Shown here: in pieces, positions 22,301 to 37,205 of the stretch
Position numbering within the stretch: the stretch's first letter is position 1
Layout: every line of letters begins with the position of its first letter
NCBI GenBank assembly: GCA_023634235.1
Contig: JAMKCF010000018.1
Location: 12,832,932 to 12,896,931 of the forward strand
Length of the DNA stretch: 64,000 bases
Direction of reading: 5' to 3'
DNA from: Pisaster brevispinus
Taxonomy: Eukaryota > Echinodermata > Asteroidea > Forcipulatida > Asteriidae
Translations under genes and position numbers: made by a program
Notes under the pieces: generated by a model
What the model was told of the DNA's origin: nothing
Seen by the model: the letters and a program-made list of their open reading frames with translations, nothing else
The model's database searches: none

Positions 22301-25300
22301 TTTCAGCGTAGTATGGCCGTAGACAAACTGCTTACATAAATTTATATGCTTAATGGTTAATTTCAAGTTTCTGTTAGTCAAAAAAGGACGAAAACAAAAT
22401 AGATGTCTTCGTCACACACTATTCCCAGGAGGTCTCCCGTCCAAGTACTTACCTGGCCCGACGCTGCTTAACTTCGGTGATCAAACGAGAACGGTGTATT
22501 CAGCGTAGTATGGCCGTAGACAAACTGGTTTCATACATTTATGTGCTTAAGGTTAATTTCAAGTTTCTGTTAGTCAAAAAAGGAAAAAACAAAAAATAAA
22601 ATACATGTCTACGGCACCCGGTATTCCCAGGAGGTCTCCCGTCCAAGTACTCACCTAGCCCGACGCTGCTTAACTTTGGTGATCAAACGAGAACCGGCGT
22701 ATTCAGCGTAGTATGGCCGTAGACAAACTGCATACATAATGTATGTGCTTAATGGTTAACTTCAAGTTTCTGTTAGTCAAAAAAGGACAAAAACAAAATA
22801 GATGCCTAAGGCACCCGGTATTCCCAGGAGGTCTCCCGTCCAAGTACTGACCTGGCCCGACGCTGCTTAACTTCGGTGATCAAACGAGAACTTGTGTTTT
22901 CAGCGTAGTATGGCCTTAGACAAACTGCTTACATAAATTTATGTGCTTAATGGTTTTCTTCAAGTTTCGGTTAGTCAAAAAAGGACGAAAACAAAATAGA
23001 TGCCTACGGCACCCGGTATTCCCAGGAGGTCTCCCGCCCAAGTACTGACCTAGCCCGACGCTGCTTAACTTCGGTGATCAAACGAGAACTGGTGTATTCA
23101 GCGTAGTATGGCCGTAGACAAACTGCATATATAATTTATGTGCTTAATGGTTAATTTCAAGTTTCTGTTAGTCAAAAGAGGACGAAAACAAAATAGATGC
23201 CTAAGGCACCCGGTATTCCCAGGTGGTCTCCCGTCCAAGTACTGACCTGGCCCGACGCTGCTTAACTTGCGTGATCAAACGAGAACGGTGTTTTCAGCGT
23301 AGTATGGCGGTAGACAAACTGCTTACATACATTTATGTGCTTAATGGTTAATTTCAAGTTTCTGTTAGTCAAAAAAAGACAAAAACAAAATAGATGTCTA
23401 CGGCACCCGGTATTCCCAGGAGGTGTCCCGTCCAAGTACTGACCTGGCCCGACGCTGCTTAACTTCGGTGATCAAACGAGAAGCGTTGTTTTCAGCATAG
23501 TATGGCCGTAGACAAACGTCTTATATAAAATTATGTGCTTTATGGTTAATTTCAAGTTTCTGTTAGTCAAAAAAGGACGAAAACAAAATAGATGTCTACT
23601 GCACCCAGTATTCCCATGTGGTCTCCCGTCCAAGTACTGACCTGGCCCGACGCTGCTTAACTTCGGTGATCAAACGAGAACCGGTGTTTTTCAGCGTAGT
23701 ATGGCCGTAGAAAAACTTCTTTCATACATTTATGTGCTTAATGGTTAGTTTCAAGTTTCTGTTAGTCAAAAAAGGAAAAAACAAAAAACAAAAGACATGT
23801 CTACGGCACCCGGTATTCCCAGGAGGATTCCCGTCCAAGTACTGACCTAGCCCGACGCTGCTTAACTTCGGTGATCAAACGAGAACCGGTGTATTTAGCG
23901 TAGTATGGCCGTAGACAAACTGCATACATAATGTATGTGCTTAATGGTTAATTTCAAGTTTCTGTTAGTCAAAAAAGGACAAAAACAAAATGGATGTCTA
24001 CTGCACCCGGTATTCCCAGGAGGTCTCCTGTCCAAGTACTGACCTGGCCCGACGCTGCTTAACTTCGGTGATCAAACGAGAACCGGTGTTTTCAGCATAG
24101 TATGGCCGTAGACAAACTACTTTCATACACTTATGTGTTTAATGGTTAATTTCAAGTTTCTGTTAGTCAAAAAAGGAAAAAACAAAATAGATGTCTACGG
24201 CACCCGGTAATCTCAGAAGGTCTCCCGTCCAAGTACTGACGTGGCCCGACGCTGCTTAACTTCGGTGATCAAACGAGAACCGGTGTATTCAGCGTAGTAT
24301 GGCCGTAGACAATCTTCTTATATAAAATTACGTGGTTAATGGTTTTCTTCAAATTTCTGTTTGTCAAAAAAGGAGAATAACAAACTGGATGTCTACGGCA
24401 CCCGGTATTCCCAGGAGGTCTCCCGTCCAAGTACTGACCTGGCCCGACGCTGCTTAACTTCGGTGATCAAACGAGAACCGGTGTTTTCAGCGTAGTATGG
24501 CCGTAGACAAACTGCTTACATAAATTTATGTGCTTAATGGTTAATTTCAAGTTTCTGTTAGTCAAAAAAGGACGAAAACAAAATAGATGCCTACGGCACC
24601 CGGTATTCCCAGGAGGTCTCCCGTCCAAGTACTGACCTGGCCCGACGCTGCTTAACTTCGGTGATCAAACGAGAACCGGTGTTTTCAGCGTAGTATGGCC
24701 GTAGACAAACTGCTTACATAAATTTATATGCTTAATGGTTAATTTCAAGTTTCTGTTAGTCAAAAAAGGACGAAAACAAAATAGATGTCTTCGTCACACA
24801 CTATTCCCAGGAGGTCTCCCGTCCAAGTACTTACCTGGCCCGACGCTGCTTAACTTCGGTGATCAAACGAGAACGGTGTATTCAGCGTAGTATGGCCGTA
24901 GACAAACTGGTTTCATACATTTATGTGCTTAAGGTTAATTTCAAGTTTCTGTTAGTCAAAAAAGGAAAAAACAAAAAACAAAATACATGTCTACGGCACC
25001 CGGTATTCCCAGGAGGTCTCCCGTCCAAGTACTCACCTAGCCCGACGCTGCTTAACTTTGGTGATCAAACGAGAACCGGCGTATTCAGCGTAGTATGGCC
25101 GTAGACAAACTGCATACATAATGTATGTGCTTAATGGTTAACTTCAAGTTTCTGTTAGTCAAAAAAGGACAAAAACAAAATAGATGCCTAAGGCACCCGG
25201 TATTCCCAGGAGGTCTCCCGTCCAAGTACTGACCTGGCCCGACGCTGCTTAACTTCGGTGATCAAACGAGAACTTGTGTTTTCAGCGTAGTATGGCCTTA

Positions 25301-28300
25301 GACAAACTGCTTACATAAATTTATGTGCTTAATGGTTTTCTTCAAGTTTCGGTTAGTCAAAAAAGGACGAAAACAAAATAGATGCCTACGGCACCCGGTA
25401 TTCCCAGGAGGTCTCCCGCCCAAGTACTGACCTAGCCCGACGCTGCTTAACTTCGGTGATCAAACGAGAACTGGTGTATTCAGCGTAGTATGGCCGTAGA
25501 CAAACTGCATATATAATTTATGTGCTTAATGGTTAATTTCAAGTTTCTGTTAGTCAAAAGAGGACGAAAACAAAATAGATGCCTAAGGCACCCGGTATTC
25601 CCAGGTGGTCTCCCGTCCAAGTACTGACCTGGCCCGACGCTGCTTAACTTGCGTGATCAAACGAGAACGGTGTTTTCAGCGTAGTATGGCGGTAGACAAA
25701 CTGCTTACATACATTTATGTGCTTAATGGTTAATTTCAAGTTTCTGTTAGTCAAAAAAAGACAAAAACAAAATAGATGTCTACGGCACCCGGTATTCCCA
25801 GGAGGTGTCCCGTCCAAGTACTCACCTAGCCCGACGCTGCTTAACTTTGGTGATCAAACGAGAACCGGCGTATTCAGCGTAGTATGGCCGTAGACAAACT
25901 GCATACATAATGTATGTGCTTAATGGTTAACTTCAAGTTTCTGTTAGTCAAAAAAGGACAAAAACAAAATAGATGCCTAAGGCACCCGGTATTCCCAGGA
26001 GGTCTCCCGTCCAAGTACTGACCTGGCCCGACGCTGCTTAACTTCGGTGATCAAACGAGAACTTGTGTTTTCAGCGTAGTATGGCCTTAGACAAACTGCT
26101 TACATAAATTTATGTGCTTAATGGTTTTCTTCAAGTTTCGGTTAGTCAAAAAAGGACGAAAACAAAATAGATGCCTACGGCACCCGGTATTCCGAGGAGG
26201 TCTCCCGCCCAAGTACTGACCTAGCCCGACGCTGCTTAACTTCGGTGATCAAACGAGAACTGGTGTATTCAGCGTAGTATGGCCGTAGACAAACTGCATA
26301 TATAATTTATGTGCTTAATGGTTAATTTCAAGTTTCTGTTAGTCAAAAGAGGACGAAAACAAAATAGATGCCTAAGGCACCCGGTATTCCCAGGTGGTCT
26401 CCCGTCCAAGTACTGACCTGGCCCGACGCTGCTTAACTTGCGTGATCAAACGAGAACGGTGTTTTCAGCGTAGTATGGCGGTAGACAAACTGCTTACATA
26501 CATTTATGTGCTTAATGGTTAATTTCAAGTTTCTGTTAGTCAAAAAAAGACAAAAACAAAATAGATGTCTACGGCACCCGGTATTCCCAGGAGGTGTCCC
26601 GTCCAAGTACTGACCTGGCCCGACGCTGCTTAACTTCGGTGATCAAACGAGAACCGTTGTTTTCAGCATAGTATGGCCGTAGACAAACGTCTTATATAAA
26701 ATTATGTGCTTTATGGTTAATTTCAAGTTTCTGTTAGTCAAAAAAGGACGAAAACAAAATAGATGTCTACTGCACCCAGTATTCCCATGTGGTCTCCCGT
26801 CCAAGTACTGACCTGGCCCGACGCTGCTTAACTTCGGTGATCAAACGAGAACCGGTGTTTTTCAGCGTAGTATGGCCGTAGAAAAACTTCTTTCATACAT
26901 TTATGTGCTTAATGGTTAGTTTCAAGTTTCTGTTAGTCAAAAAAGGAAAAAACAAAAAACAAAAGACATGTCTACGGCACCCGGTATTCCCAGGAGGATT
27001 CCCGTCCAAGTACTGACCTAGCCCGACGCTGCTTAACTTCGGTGATCAAACGAGAACCGGTGTATTTAGCGTAGTATGGCCGTAGACAAACTGCATACAT
27101 AATGTATGTGCTTAATGGTTAATTTCAAGTTTCTGTTAGTCAAAAAAGGACAAAAACAAAATGGATGTCTACTGCACCCGGTATTCCCAGGAGGTCTCCT
27201 GTCCAAGTACTGACCTGGCCCGACGCTGCTTAACTTCGGTGATCAAACGAGAACCGGTGTTTTCAGCATAGTATGGCCGTAGACAAACTACTTTCATACA
27301 CTTATGTGTTTAATGGTTAATTTCAAGTTTCTGTTAGTCAAAAAAGGAAAAAACAAAATAGATGTCTACGGCACCCGGTAATCTCAGAAGGTCTCCCGTC
27401 CAAGTACTGACGTGGCCCGACGCTGCTTAACTTCGGTGATCAAACGAGAACCGGTGTATTCAGCGTAGTATGGCCGTAGACAATCTTCTTATATAAAATT
27501 ACGTGGTTAATGGTTTTCTTCAAATTTCTGTTTGTCAAAAAAGGAGAATAACAAACTGGATGTCTACGGCACCCGGTATTCCCAGGAGGTCTCCCGTCCA
27601 AGTACTGACCTGGCCCGACGCTGCTTAACTTCGGTGATCAAACGAGAACCGGTGTTTTCAGCGTAGTATGGCCGTAGACAAACTGCTTACATAAATTTAT
27701 GTGCTTAATGGTTAATTTCAAGTTTCTGTTAGTCAAAAAAGGACGAAAACAAAATAGATGCCTACGGCACCCGGTATTCCCAGGAGGTCTCCCGTCCAAG
27801 TACTGAACTGGCCCGACGCTGCTTAACTTCGGTGATCAAACGAGAACCGGTGTTTTCAGCGTAGTATGGCCGTAGACAAACTGCTTACATAAATTTATAT
27901 GCTTAATGGTTAATTTCAAGTTTCTGTTAGTCAAAAAAGGACGAAAACAAAATAGATGTCTTCGTCACACACTATTCCCAGGAGGTCTCCCGTCCAAGTA
28001 CTTACCTGGCCCGACGCTGCTTAACTTCGGTGATCAAACGAGAACGGTGTATTCAGCGTGGTATGGCCGTAGACAAACTGGTTTCATACATTTATGTGCT
28101 TAAGGTTAATTTCAAGTTTCTGTTAGTCAAAAAAGGAAAAAACAAAAAACAAAATACATGTCTACGGCACCCGGTATTCCCAGGAGGTCTCCCGTCCAAG
28201 TACTCACCTAGCCCGACGCTGCTTAACTTTGGTGATCAAACGAGAACCGGCGTATTCAGCGTAGTATGGCCGTAGACAAACTGCATACATAATGTATGTG

Positions 28301-30050
28301 CTTAATGGTTAACTTCAAGTTTCTGTTAGTCAAAAAAGGACAAAAACAAAATAGATGCCTAAGGCACCCGGTATTCCCAGGAGGTCTCCCGTCCAAGTAC
28401 TGACCTGGCCCGACGCTGCTTAACTTCGGTGATCAAACGAGAACTTGTGTTTTCAGCGTAGTATGGCCTTAGACAAACTGCTTACATAAATTTATGTGCT
28501 TAATGGTTTTCTTCAAGTTTCGGTTAGTCAAAAAAGGACGAAAACAAAATAGATGCCTACGGCACCCGGTATTCCCAGGAGGTCTCCCGCCCAAGTACTG
28601 ACCTAGCCCGACGCTGCTTAACTTCGGTGATCAAACGAGAACTGGTGTATTCAGCGTAGTATGGCCGTAGACAAACTGCATATATAATTTATGTGCTTAA
28701 TGGTTAATTTCAAGTTTCTGTTAGTCAAAAGAGGACGAAAACAAAATAGATGCCTAAGGCACCCGGTATTCCCAGGTGGTCTCCCGTCCAAGTACTGACC
28801 TGGCCCGTCGCTGCTTAACTTGCGTGATCAAACGAGAACGGTGTTTTCAGCGTAGTATGGCCGTAGACAAACTGCTTACATACATTTATGTGCTTAATGG
28901 TTAATTTCAAGTTTCTGTTAGTCAAAAAAAGACAAAAACAAAATAGATGTCTACGGCACCCGGTATTCCCAGGAGGTGTCCCGTCCAAGTACTGACCTGG
29001 CCCGACGCTGCTTAACTTCGGTGATCAAACGAGAACCGTTGTTTTCAGCATAGTATGGCCGTAGACAAACGTCTTATATAAAATTATGTGCTTTATGGTT
29101 AATTTCAAGTTTCTGTTAGTCAAAAAAGGACGAAAACAAAATAGATGTCTACTGCACCCAGTATTCCCATGTGGTCTCCCGTCCAAGTACTGACCTGGCC
29201 CGACGCTGCTTAACTTCGGTGATCAAACGAGAACCGGTGTTTTTCAGCGTAGTATGTCCGTAGAAAAACTTCTTTCATACATTTATGTGCTTAATGGTTA
29301 GTTTCAAGTTTCTGTTAGTCAAAAAAGGAAAAAACAAAAAACAAAAGACATGTCTACGGCACCCGGTATTCCCAGGAGGTTTCCCGTCCAAGTACTGACC
29401 TAGCCCGACGCTGCTTAACTTCGGTGATCAAACGAGAACCGGTGTATTTAGCGTAGTATGGCCGTAGACAAACTGCATACATAATGTATGTGCTTAATGG
29501 TTAATTTCAAGTTTCTGTTAGTCAAAAAAGGACAAAAACAAAATGGATGTCTACTGCACCCGGTATTCCCAGGAGGTCTCCTGTCCAAGTACTGACCTGG
29601 CCCGACGCTGCTTAACTTTGGTGATCAAACGAGAACCGGTGTTTTCAGCATAGTATGGCCGTAGACAAACTACTTTCATACACTTATGTGTTTAATGGTT
29701 AATTTCAAGTTTCTGTTAGTCAAAAAAGGAAAAAACAAAATAGATGTCTACGGCACCCGGTAATCTCAGAAGGTCTCCCGTCCAAGTACTGACGTGGCCC
29801 GACGCTGCTTTACTTCGGTGATCAAACGAGAACCGGTGTATTCAGCGTAGTATGGCCGTAGACAATCTTCTTATATAAAATTACGTGGTTAATGGTTTTC
29901 TTCAAATTTCTGTTTGTCAAAAAAGGAGAATAACAAACTGGATGTCTACGGCACCCGGTATTCCCAGGAGGTCTCCCGTCCAAGTACTGACCTGGCCCGA
30001 CGCTGCTTAACTTCGGTGATCAAACGAGAACCGGTGTTTTTCAGCGTAGT
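19309..30050 (-). repeat. 5S higher-order repeats of 2.4-3.2 kb
   Basis: The same ordered series of variant units recurs from 19898, 22477, 24859 and 28030, that is with steps of 2579, 2382 and 3171 bp (13, 12 and 16 units). The 12-unit copy lacks one unit carrying the CTACCGCACC and GGCCTTAGAC pair near 22210; the 16-unit copy has an internal four-unit repeat (about 25020-25800 again at 25830-26600). This is typical of recent unequal exchange. Confidence 0.88.
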
Positions 30051-33000
30051 ATGGCCGTAGAAAAACTTCTTTCATACATTTATGTGCTTAATGGTTAGTT
30101 TCAAGTTTCTGTTAGTTAAAAAAGGAAAAAACAAAAAACAAAAGACATGTCTACGGCACCCGGTATTCCCAGGAGGTCTCCCGTCCAAGTACTGACCTGT
30201 CCCGACGCTGCTTAACTTCGGTGATCAAACGAGAACCGGTGTTTTCAGCGTAGTATGGCCGTAGACAAACTGCTTACATAAATTTATGTGCTTAATGGTT
30301 AATTTCAAGTTTCTGTTAGTCAAAAAAGGACGAAAACAAAATAGATGTTTACGGCACCCGGTATTCCCAGGAGGTCTCCCGTCCAAGTACTGACCTGGCC
30401 CGACGCTGCTTAACTTCGGTGATCAAACGAGAACCGGTGTTTTCAGCGTAGTATGGCCTTAGACAAACTGCTTACAAAAATGTATGTGCTTAATGGTTTA
30501 TTTCAAGTTTCTGTTAGTCAAAAAAGGACGAAAACAAAATAGATGTCTACCGCACCCGGTATTCCCAGGAGGTCTCCCGTCCAAGTACTGACCTGGCCCG
30601 ACGCTGCTTAACTTCGGTGATCAAACGAGAACCGGTGTTTTCAGCGTAGTATGGCCTTGGACAAACTGCTTACAAAAATGTATGTGCTTAATGGTTCATT
30701 TCAAGTTTCTGTTAGTCAAAAAAGGAGAATAACAAACTGGAAGTCTAGAGCACCCGGTATTCCCAGGAGGTCTCCCGTCCAAATACTGACCAGGCCCGAT
30801 GCTGCTTAACTTCGGTGATCAAACGAGAACCGGTGTTTTCAGCGTAGTATGGCCGTAGACAAACTTCTCATATAAAATTACGTGGTTAATGGTTTTCTTC
30901 AAGTTTCTGTTAGTCAAAAAAGGAGAATAACAAACTGGATGTCTACGGCACCCGGTATTCCCAGGAGGAATCCCGTCCAAGTACTGACCTGGCCCGACGC
31001 TGCTTAACTTCGGTGATCAAACAAGAACGGTTTATTCAGCGTAGTATGGCCGTAGACAAACTGCTTACATAAATGTATATGCTTAATGTTTAATTTCAAG
31101 TTTCTGTTAGTCAAAAAAGGACGAAAACAAAATAGATGTCTACGGCACCCGGTATTCCCAGGAGGTCTCCCGTCCAAGTACTGACCTGGCCCGACGCTGC
31201 TTAACTTCGGTGATCAAACGAGAACCGGTGTTTTCAGCGTAGTATGGCCTTAGACAAACTGCTTACAAAAATGTATGTGCTTAATGGTTTATTTCAAGTT
31301 TCTGTTAGTCAAAAAAGGACGAAAACAAAATAAATGTCTACCGCACCCGGTATTCCCAGGAGGTCTCCCGTCCAAGTACTGACCTGGCCCGACGCTGCTT
31401 AACTTCGGTGATCAAACGAGAACCGGTGTTTTCAGCGTAGTATGGCCTTAGACAAACTGCTTACAAAAATGTATGTGCTTAATGGTTCATTTCAAGTTTC
31501 TGTTAGTCAAAAAAGGACGAAAACAAAATAGATGTCTACGGCACCCGGTATTCCCAGGAGGTCTCCCGTCCAAGTACTGACCAGGCCCGATGCTGCTTAA
31601 CTTCGGTGATCAAACGAGAACCGGTGTTTTCAGCGTAGTATGGCCGTAGATAAACTTTTCATATAAAATTAAGTGGTTAATGGTTTTCTTCAAGTTTCTG
31701 TTAGTCAAAAAAGGAGTATAACAAACTGGAAGTCTAGGGCACCCGGTATTTCCAGGAGGTCTCCCGTCCAAGTACTGACCAGGCCCGATGCTGCTTAACT
31801 TCGGTGATCAAACGAGAACCGGTGTTTTCAGCGTAGTATGGCCGTAGACAAACTGCTTACATAAATTTATATACTTAATGGTTAATTTCAAGTTTCTGTT
31901 AGTCAAAAAAGGAAAAAACAAAATAGATGTCTTCGTCACACAGTGTTCCCAGGAGGTCTCCCGTCCAAGTACTTACCTGGCCCGACGCTGCTTAACTTCG
32001 GTGATCAAACGAGAACGGTGTATTCAGCGTAGTATGGCCGTAGACAAACTGGTTTCATTCATTTATGTGCTTAATGGTTAATTTCAAGTTTCTGTTAGTC
32101 AAAAAAGGAAAAAACAAAAAACAAAATACATGTCTACGGCACCCGGTATTCCCAGGAGGTCTCCCGTCCAAGTACTGACCTAGCCCGACGCTGCTTAACT
32201 TCGGTGATCAAACTAGAACCGGCGTATTCAGCGTAGTATGGCCGTAGACAAACTTCATACACAATGTATGTGACTAATGGTTAACTTCAAGTTTCTGTTA
32301 GTCAAAAAAGGACGAAAAGAAAATAGATGCCTAAGGCACCCGGTATTCCCAGGAGGTCTCCCGTCCAAGTACTGACCTGGCCCGACGCTGCTTTACTTCG
32401 GTGATCAAACGAGAACTTGTGTTTTCAGCGTAGTATGGCCTTAGACAAACTGCTTACATAAATTTATGTGCTTAATGGTTTTCTTCAAGTTTCGGTTAGT
32501 CAAAAAAGGACGAAAACAAAATAGATGCCTACGGCACCCGGTATTCCCAGGAGGTCTCCTGCCCAAGTACTGACCTAGCCCGACGCTGCTTAACTTCGGT
32601 GATCAAACGAGAACTGGTGTATTCAGCGTAGTATGGCCGTAGACAAACTGCGTATATAATTTATGTGCTTAATGGTTAATTTCAAGTTTCTGTTAGTCAA
32701 AAGAGGACGAAAACAAAATAGATGCCTAAGGCACCCGGTATTCCCAGGTGGTCTCCCGTCCAATAACTGACCTGGCCCGACGCTGCTTAACTTCGGTGAT
32801 CAAACGAGAACGGTGTTTTCAGCGTAGTATGGCCGTAGACAAACTGCTTACATACATTTATGTGCTTAATGGTTAATTTCAAGTTTCTGTTAGTCAAAAA
32901 AAGACAAAAACAAAATAGATGTCTACGGCACCCGGTATTCCCAGGAGGTGTCCCGTCCAAGTACTGACCTGGCCTGACACTGCTTAACTTCGGTGATCAA

Positions 33001-36000
33001 ACGAGAACCGTTGTTTTCAGCATAGTATGGCCGTAGACAAACGTCTTATATAAAATTATGTGCTTTATGGTTAATTTCAAGTTTCTGTTAGTCAAAAAAG
33101 GACGAAAACAAAATAGATGTCTACTGCACCCAGTATTCCCATGTGGTCTCCCGTCCAAGTACTGACCTGGCCCGACGCTGCTTAACTTCGGTGATCAAAC
33201 TAGAACCGGTGTTTTCAGCATAGTATGGCCGTAGACAAACTGCTTTCATACAATTATGTGTTAAATGGTTAATTTCAAGTTTCTGTTACTCAAAAAAGGA
33301 AAAAAACAAAAAACAAAATAGATGTCTACGGCACCCGGTATTCCCAGGAGGTCTCCCGTCCAAGTACTGACCTGGCCAGAAGCTGCTTAAGTTCGGTGAT
33401 CAAACGAGAACCAGTGTTTTCAGCGTAGTATGGCCGTAGACAAACTGCTTACATACATTTTTGTGATTAATGGTTAATTTCAAGTTTCTGTTAGTCAAAA
33501 AAGGACAAAAACAAAATAGATGTCTACTGCACCCGGTATTCCCAGGAGGTCTCCTGTCCAAGTACTGACCTGGCCCGACGCTGCTTAACTTCGGTCATCA
33601 AACGAGAACCGGTGTTTTCAGCATAGTATGGCCGTAGACAATCTTCTTATATAAAATTACGTGGTTAATTGTTTTCTTCAAATTTCTGTTAGTCAAAAAA
33701 GGAGAATAACAAACTGGATGTCTAGGGCACCCGGTATTCCCAGGAGGTCTCCCGTCCAAGTACTGACCAGGCCCGATGCTGCTTAACTTCGGTAATCAAA
33801 CGAGAACCGGTGTTTTCAGCGTAGTATGTCCGTAGACGAACTTCTCATATAACATTACGTGGTTAATGGTTTGTTTCAAATTTCTGTTAGTCAAAAAAGG
33901 AGAATAACAAACTAGATGTCTACGGCACCCGGTATTCCCAGGAGGTCTCCAGTCCAAGTACTGACGTAGCCCGACGCTGCTTAACTTCGGTGATCAAACG
34001 AGAACCGGTGTATTCAGCGTAGTATGTCCGTAGACAAACTGCATACATAATTTATGTGCTTAATGGTTAATTTGAAGTTTCTGTTAGTCAAAAAAGGACG
34101 AAAACAAAGAGATGCCTTAGTACCCGGTATTCCCAGGAGGTCTCCCGTCCAAGTACTGACCTGGCCCGACGCTGCTTAACTTCGGTGATCAAACGAGAAC
34201 GGTGTATTCAGCGAAGTATGGCCGTAGACAAACTGCTTACATAAATTTATGTGCTTAATGCTTAATTTCAAGTTTCTGTTAGTCAAAAAAGGACAAAAAC
34301 AAAATAAATGTCTACTGCACCCGGTATTCCCAGGATGTCTGCCGTCCAAGTTATGACCTGGCCCGACGCTTCTTAACTTCGGTGATCAAACGAGAACCGG
34401 TGTTTTCAGCATAGTATGGCCGTAGACAAACTTCTTATATAAAATTACGTGGTAAATGGTTTTCTTCAAGTTTCTGTTAGTCAAAAAAGGAGAATAACAA
34501 ACTGGATGTCTAGGGCACCCGGTATTCCCAGGAGGTCTCCCGTCCAAGTACTGACCAGGCCCGATGCTGCTTAACTTCGGCGATCAAATGAGAACCGGTG
34601 TATTCAGCGTAGTATGGCCGTATACAATCTTCTTATATAAAATTACGTGGTTAATGGTTTTCTTCAAATTTCTGTTAGTCAAAAAAGGAGAAAATCAAAC
34701 TGGATGTCTACGGCACCCGGTATTCCCAGGAGGTCTCCCGTCCAAGTACTGACCAGGCCGAAGCTGCTTGACTTCGGTGATCAAACGAGAACCGGTGTTT
34801 TCAGCGTAGTATGGCCGTAGACAAACTGCTTACATAAATTTATGTGCTTAATGGTTAATTTCAAGTTTCTGTTAGTCAAAAAAGGACGAAAACAAAATAG
34901 ATGTCTACGGCACCCGGTATTCCCAGGAGGTCTCCCGTCCAAGTACTAACCTGGCCCGACGCTGCTTAACTTCGGTGATCAAACGAGAACCGGTGTTTTC
35001 AGCGTAGTATGGCCTTAGACAAACTTCTCATATAAAATTAGGTGGTTAATGGTTTTCTTCAAATTTTTGTTAGTCAAAAAAAGAGAATAACAAACTGGAT
35101 GTCTACGGCACCCGGTATTCCCAGGAGGTCTCCCGTCCAAGTACTGACCAGGCCCGATGCTGCTTAACTTCTGTGATCAAACGAGAACCGGTGTTTTCAG
35201 CGTAGTATGGCTGTAGACAAACTTCTGATATAAAATAACGTGGTTAATGGTTTTCTTCAAGTTGCTGTTAGTCAAACAAGGACGAAAACAAAATAGATGT
35301 CTACGGCACCCGGTATTCCCATGAGGTCTCCCGTCCAAGTACTGATCTGGCCCGACGCTGCTTAACTTCGGTGATCAAACGAGAACCGGTGTTTTCAGGG
35401 TAGTATGGCCGTAGACAAACTGCTTACATAAATTTATGTGCTTAATGGTTAATTTCAAGTTTCTGTTAGTCAAAAAAGGACGAAAACAAAATAGATGCCT
35501 ACGGCACGCGGTATTCCCAGGAGGTCTCCCGCCCAAGTACTGACCTGACGCTGCTTAACTTCGGTGATCAAACGAGAACCGGTGTATTCAGCGTAGTATA
35601 GCTTTAGACAAACTTCTTACATAAATGTATGTGCTTAATGGTTAATTTCAAGTTTCGGTTAGTCAAAAAAAGAAAAACGAAAACAAAATAGATGTCTACG
35701 GCACCCGGTTTTCCCAGGAGGTCTCCCGTCCAAGTACTGACCAGGCCCGATGCTGCTTAACTTCGGTGATCAAACGAGAACCGGTGTTTTCAGCTTAGTA
35801 TGGCCGTAGACAAACTGCTTACAGAAAATTACATGCTTAATCGTCAATTTAAAGTTTCTGCCAGTCAAAAAAGTTGGAAAACAAAATGGATGTCTACGGA
35901 ACCCAGTATTCCCAGTAGGTCTCCCGTCCAAGTACTGACCTGGCCCGACGCTTCTTTACTTCGGTGATCGAACGAGAACCGGTGTTTTCAGCGTAGTATG

Positions 36001-36560
36001 GCCGTAGACAAACTGCTTTCATACATTTATGTGCTTAATGGTTAGTTTCAAGTTCCTGTTAGTCAAAAAAGGAAAAAACAAAAAACAAAATAGATGTCTA
36101 CGGCACCCGGTATTCCCAGGAGGTCTCCCGTCCAAGTACTGACCTGGCCCGACGCTGCTTATCTTCGGTGATCAAACGAGAACCGGTGTTTTAAGCTTAG
36201 TATGGCCGTAGACAATCTTCTTATATAAAATTACGTGGTTAATGGTTTTCTTCAAATTTCTGTTAGTCAAAAAAGAGAATAACAAACTGGATGGCTACGG
36301 CACCCGGTATTCCCAGGAGGTCTCCCGTCCAAGTACTGACCAGGCCCGATGCTGCTTAACTTCGGTGATCAAACGAGAACCGGTGTTTTCAGCGTAGTAT
36401 GGCCATAGACAAACTTCTCATATCAAAATTACGTGGTTAATGGTTTTCTTCAAGTTTCTGTTATTCAAAAAAGGAGAATAGCAAACAGGATGTCTACGGC
36501 ACCCGGTATTCCCAGGAGGTCTCCCGTCCAAGTACTGACCTGGCCCGACGCTGCTTAACT
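30050..36560 (-). repeat. 5S array, shuffled block
   Basis: About 33 units made of the same variant classes in a different order, with local duplications (for example GGCCTTAGACAAACTGCTTACAAAAATG units repeated at about 30450, 30650, 31250 and 31450). Confidence 0.7.
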
Positions 36561-37083
36561 TCGGTGATCAAACGAGAACCGGTGTTTTCAGCGTAGTATG
36601 GCCGTAGACATACTGCTTACATAAATTTATGTGCTTAATGGTTAATTTCAAGATTCTGTTAGTCAAAAAAGGACGAAAACAAAATAGATGCCTACGGCAT
36701 CCGGTATTCCAAGGAGGTCTCCCGTCCAAATACTGACCTGGCCCGACGCTGCTTAACATCGGTGATCAAACGAGAACTGGTGTATTCAGCGTAGTATGGC
36801 CGTAGACAAACTACTTACAAAAATTTATATGCTTAATGGTTAATTTCAAGTTTCTGTTAGTCAAAAAAGGACGAAAACAAAATAGATGTCTACGGCACCC
36901 GGTATTCCCAGGAGGTCTGCCGTCCAAGTACTGACCAGGCCCGATGCTGCTTTACTTCGGTGATCAAACGAGAACCGGTGTATTCAGCGTAGTATGGCCG
37001 TAGAGAAACTGCTTACATAAATTTATGTGCTTAATGGTTTTCTTCAAGTTTCTGTTAGTCAAAAAAGGACGAAAACAAAAAAG

Positions 37084-37205
37084 ATGTCTACTGTAACGCG
37101 GTATTCCCAGGAGGTCTCCCGTCCAAGTACTGACCTGGCCCGACGCTGCTTAACTTCCGTGATCAAACGAGAACGGTGTTTTCAGCGTAGTATGGCCGTA
37201 GACAA
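37084..37205 (-). rRNA. 5S unit: uninterrupted sister of the transposon target
   Basis: Carries the rare 3' end CTACTGTAACGCGGTATTCCCAGG seen only here and at the left edges of the two transposon copies, but continues normally into AGGTCTCCCGTCC. It therefore shows the target before insertion; the duplicated bases ATTCCCAGG are at 37103-37111. Confidence 0.85.
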
